Assembly (NCBI GenBank): GCA_030265965.1
Contig: JAJDHA010000008.1
Location: 1 to 44,111, forward strand
From: Odoribacter sp. OttesenSCG-928-L07
GTDB lineage: Bacteria > Bacteroidota > Bacteroidia > Bacteroidales > BM520
Reading direction: 5' to 3'
Length of the DNA: 44,111 nt
A model generated the notes under the pieces. The model was not told the DNA's origin. It saw only the letters and a program-made list of their open reading frames with translations, and did not search any database. Shown here piece after piece: positions 15,601-21,600 of the stretch (within the stretch, counting starts at the first letter, position 1; every line of letters starts with the position of its first letter). Position numbers and translations under genes: made by a program.

Positions 15601-18600
15601 ACCAAGTTCCTCACAATCAACATGTGTCTCTTTTGTTATTGTCAATTGCAAATCGTTTTCTGCTGAGATAAGAACTTCTTCAAGCGGATACTCACATTCG
15701 TCGGAATCTTTAACCCAGATATAATATCTACCTTGTGCAAAGTTTATTGGTAGTATTCCATTATCAGGTAATACATTGTATTCGCTGTTAAGTCTTCCTT
15801 CTACCTTATAATAATAAGGTGCCTTGCCTCCGTTTGCAATAAGTTGAATTTGTCCGTCTTCATCGCCGCAACTTTCAATATTGTTAATAATAATGGCTTC
15901 AGCTGTAAGATCAGTGTTAATCGGCACTAAACTTATAGATAGACTTTGTGAAGGATCGCATGCCAACGCAACTTTATTATGAACATATATAGTATAATGT
16001 CCGGGAGTTAAACCGGTTATTTCCAAAACTCCATTGTCATCTAATGTAAATGGAGTAAAAGGACCATTTGCATTATTAATACTATACTCGTAAGAATTTG
16101 CCTCGTTTTCATTTCTTGCAAATACACCGAGCCAAATTGAGCCGTTATCTTCACCACAATCAGGATACTCTAAAACACCTATTGACCAAATTTCGGGCAT
16201 TTCATCAACGATTACAGTAAATTCAAGAGAGTTGAAAGCCTCGCATCCTTCTTCTCCAACTTGTCCTGTAACAAGATAAGTTGTGGTAACTTCAGGATTA
16301 TCGTAAACAGGTCCGTCTTTGGTAGTACCTACAAGAGTATAATCATATTGTTGTGTTTCTTCATTCAATACAGGTTTGTAGAACGAAAATACTGTTCCTT
16401 CTACCTCGTTTGCATCTTTAATAAATTCACTTAATTCTATGATATTTCCTAAGCATAAACGCTCTGAATCTCCACTAACAAAGTCTAAAAGAGGTGTTTC
16501 GACAACTTCAATACGTATACTAACCGGAACTAATGTACGTTCTCCGAAAGATGAAGTAGCTGTATATGTCCAAGTAAATTCAACTGGACCTACCTCTGGA
16601 AATACCAATATTATCTCTTCAGGAATTTCGTCTCCTTCATCAACTAAATACTTAGGAGTAGCGCCTGTTACACCATCAATCGATTTCGACGTATATAGGT
16701 AACCCGATTTATCCGGTACCGAATAATATGTAACAGGATTACCGTGAATGATAGTTTCTGTAATGTTTCCATTTTCATCTTTTACTTCTTCTATATAACT
16801 TCTACAAACTTTATTAGGTCCGTAAAGTGTTGGGATAGGCATAACATATTCTTCACATAAAAGCTCATTATTAAAAATTCGCATTAAGAATTGTTTGCCT
16901 TTTTCTATCCTTAAACTTGCCTCATCCGGCAACGTAATTCTAAAACCATCATTTTCATCTAATTCTTCAGTAGTATATAGGTGAGTATATATAGCTTCGC
17001 CATCTTCAGAATCTAAAGTGTCGTTATTATTCTCATCTATGTAATATTCAATTGTAAATTCTCCTTCTGCAATAAAATCGGTAAGGTTAGTAAAATCAAA
17101 GTAACCTGTCCAAGTAGTATCTGCAATCGGATTAGCATAACTTTGAAGTTGTCCATAAGTAGGGCTAAGTTCATCATTATCTGTTAAATATTCATAGTCT
17201 AAGTCTATAATATATCCTTCAACTTCAAATTGAACATATACACTACCTAAGGGTTCGTTAATTTCACAAGGTACGCCTTCACATGAAGCTACAATTTCGT
17301 AAAATACTTGATTATAACTTCCGTAAACTCCGCAACTTACATTAGTAACGTCAAAATCAAGTTCCCAACCAAAAGAATCTCCAACTCTTAATTCTGTGGG
17401 TATTAAAATAGAATATTCACTACCTTGGGAGTCAACGATAATCTCATCATCAGAAACCTCATATTCTACTCCGTTTAACCTAAACTCACCTTGTTCATAA
17501 TTTGGTGGTAATAAGAATACCATATATTCAATTCCTGAGGTTACATATTCATCATCAAAGAATATATCATAATTATCTCCACCATCTAAGCTATATTCAA
17601 ACGGTGCATCACCTCCTGTAACAGAAATTGTAATATTTCCTTCATTTAAACCTGTGCTACAACTTGCATCGGTTATATTGGCTAATATATAGTATTGTTC
17701 AATATCTTCTCCAACTTCTCCATAATTTCCGAGAATATCAATACCTACAAATATTTTACCTTCAGAGCTACAACCACCGGCATCAGTTACTTTCCATGTA
17801 TGTAAACCTATTGCTAAATTTATATTAGCATTAGATGCAACAAGACCATCTATATAATAGGTATAAGGTCCGGTACCGGAAATAACATCTAAGTTTATAC
17901 TTCCTGTTGGAGCATCAGTACCGGATGGAGTACTTGTAGCTTGTACTGACAAAATATCAGTAACGCCGATAACAATTTTTCCTGAACCTACAATACAATC
18001 ATTTGCATCTATGATATTAATAAAATGTGTACCCGGTGTTAAATTAGAAATTACAGCACCATCCAAAATTGGTAACCAACTTTGAGCTCCATCCAAACTA
18101 AATCTATAATCGGGAGTTCCACCTGTAATTCCCACTGTTATTGCTCCATCATTAATTTCATAATTTGTAGCGTTAGTAACATCAATATTCAATTCTAAAT
18201 TACTGCCCGATGTTGATATGGTGGCAACTTCACTAAGAGTACATGTATTATCTCTTACATAAATAAAATAAGTACCAGCTGCAAGATTTCTAATTACACC
18301 ATCAGAAGGCAATGCAGCATAAACTCCATTTTCGGTAAACGAATATAGATAAGAATCACTTCCACCATTAACCAAAATGGTAATAGATCCATCATGATTA
18401 CTACATGTAGCATCAGAAGTATTAATGATAACACTATGATTACAACATCCTGTTATTTCTTCAATTGAAACAAGACCAAAATCAAAGGTCTCACCTTTTG
18501 CATCTTTAACACTAATGTCATAAGTCCCAACCTCTTTATCTAAACTTACGCTTGTTGCTGCAATAGTATATGTTGCAGTCCAAGTTCCACTGTTACCTGT

Positions 18601-21600
18601 TTCATTAGTATTTATTAGTGGGTCGAGTTCATTTTCGATAACATAAGTAATATTTGCTCCCAAAGCTGTTTCTGTAAGGAAAGGTTTTGAGATAAGGCGT
18701 TCGTTGATTTTTAAAACATCACAAGTACCTATAGCATCCAATACAACAGTATAATAGTCGCCGCTATAGAAACCGCAATCTCCCATCACCTCAATTCTAA
18801 CCATCACTGATTGATCCGGTTCTAAAATAAATTCATTACTTTCAATATCAGGGAATTTCCAACTTGTAGTAGAAGACACATCTGGGTCATCACGATAGCT
18901 TTCTTCCATTTGTATTCCTTCTCCTACAATTTCGCCATTTGTATCAAGAATAAAATAGTAGGCATCAGATACAGTGATTAAGGTATTGTTTGTATCTTCA
19001 AAAGTTACTTCCATATCTTGTATATTACCTTCGCCTGTTGATTCTATTTTTACTTCATAAAAAACAGGGTCGCAAACTTCCTGATATCCTTCTGGTTGGC
19101 TAACCCATGTCAACTCAGCAGAAGTAGGATAAGGTAATATTTCCAAAGGAAGATTATCAATAATATATCCGCAAATAACAGTATTAACTCTTAGATGTAT
19201 TGAAATATTATTTTCAGTAGCATTTGCTCTTTTATAGTTTGCGTAAATTTCGTCAATACTGTTAACAGTGGCATTAACCTGCATTGGACTAAAAGCGCCT
19301 ATGGGGTCAACTTCATAGCCATTAGGATCGTCTTCATCGGTTAAATACCAGCCAAACCAACCACCTGAAATTGTTTCAAGGTTCTCAATTTCAGCCGATA
19401 ATGCAAAACTTTCAGTATAACATTTTGAATCATTATCAACAAGAATATTAAGTACAGGCATTTTTTGTACTGTTACAGTAATTTCTCTACGCTCATTAAC
19501 AGGGTTTTCACAATAATTAGTTCCCGAAACAGAGATATAATATGTAATAGTTTCTGTTAATCCTGTCGGAGTATATACAGCACCCGTGTGAATAGGTTCT
19601 TCTGCCGTTTGAGAAGTGTACCATTTATATATAGGGGTTGTTACTCCTGAAGCTGCTGCAGTAAGCGTAGTGGTGCCACCCTGTCTTGTTCCACCCTGTC
19701 CGAAATCTAATTCCCCATCTTCACAGATACGGGTAGTACCGGATACTGAAGTTATTAAATCGACAGTTGCGTAAGGGTTAACGGTGATATCAATACTTGC
19801 TCTCGTAGCAGACACACAACCATCTGTTCCAACCATAGCCTCTACATAATAGGTAAATGTAGTTTGGGTAGTTACTGTTGGTAATATTATATTAACAGGT
19901 GTACCCGAACCAATTGATGTTGTTCCGTCAGGACTATCATACCAATTAATAGTTGTACCAATATCTGATGTTGCTGTTAAAGTTACTATACCCCCCGAGC
20001 ATTGTACTTCAGATATTGTTGTTGTAATATTTATTGTTGGCAACGGTGAAACTGTAAGAGTAAACGAAGCGCGTTCGCTATCGCATAATAATCCTGTTTC
20101 ATCAGAAACAAGAGCCACCCAATAAGTTCCGGCCATATCAGATGTTACATTAGTAAATTCGCTATCAATTGGTGTAGGATCAGTCTCTGAAATATAAAAA
20201 TTATATGTTCCGTCGGCAACAGCATTTATCAAATTTATAGTTCCGTTTAAACAAACAGATAAATTATTTGTTGACGGAGCCGGAAGAATAGGATATACCG
20301 TTATTACAACATTAAACGGATCACCTTCACAAGGGTCTTCGGTACCGGTTACGGTAGTAGGAGTAACCGTATAAACTATAGAAACAGGAGTTATACGATT
20401 GCTTGTAAGCGTACCGCTAATAACAGTAGCACCATCTCCGGCAGCTAATCCTGTAACACCTACTGAATCCGGTGCTGCCCAAGAAAATGTTGTTCCTTCA
20501 GGAATTACATCTTCTCCAAGAATATCTTGCGGGTCAATAGAGAAAGAGCTTCCTGTACAAATATCTTCAGTAAACGGATCTTCAACATTAGCTTTTGGTA
20601 ATACTGTAATGACAATATCGTTCATGTCGGTAAAACACATGGATCTATCTATTTGCGCCTGCACTCTGTATGTTGTAGTAACATCAGGAGTAACAACAGG
20701 TGGAGAGATTTGAGTCCATTGCTCATTAATAAATTCATACAAACGTACCGTATATGTATATCCATCAGGGTATTCAACAGGATCCGCTTCTTCACTTGCT
20801 TCATATAATGTTACTAAAGCTTGTAAATCCACTGATTCTCCCTGACATATTGTAAGCTGATTTGCATCAATACTTATTTCTGGTATTGGCAAATCAACAA
20901 GATAAAATGTCCAATAACATATATTATTAGGATCAGTTGGTATGGCATAATATGGTCTCCTATTAGACGGTTCATCAGGATAAAATGAGTTTGGAGCCGG
21001 AAAATCAGATGTAGAGGTAAATTCCACACAGCCTTGACTTGCAAGCGGTCTACCTGGATCATACACCGTACACCCTTCCGGTGCTTTACCTGTTTCCTCA
21101 TCTATATGACTAAAGAATCTAACACCTGCCATAAAATAACTACTAACGGTACTATATTCGGTAGAAGTAGGTGTTTCTCCACACAAACTGATCGTACGTA
21201 TTTCAAATAAATTCTCTTCATTACATTCTTCCGGAGCATTAATCCTTAACACCGGCGGAACAGTAATAGGCTCTTCTTCACATGGGTATCTTTTAAAACC
21301 GTAAACAAAGGGCCACTTTGCAAAACTTACACCGGTTTCATGCCCCCATCCCGAAGACTCTCCAAAAATAGTAACAGCAGGAACACATTCTTGCGCCCCA
21401 GCCAAAATATAACAATCATCTGTAACTACCACTTCAAAAGTTAAGCGTGCCAAAAGGTCATATACCTCTATTTGTATGCAATCAGGATCAGTAAGATCGT
21501 CACCCGGACAAGAAAGTTCGACATGATGTGGCGACTGATAAACATAATCTCCCACATACCATTCAACTTGTCCGCCTGATCCTATTTGCGAATTAAAAAC

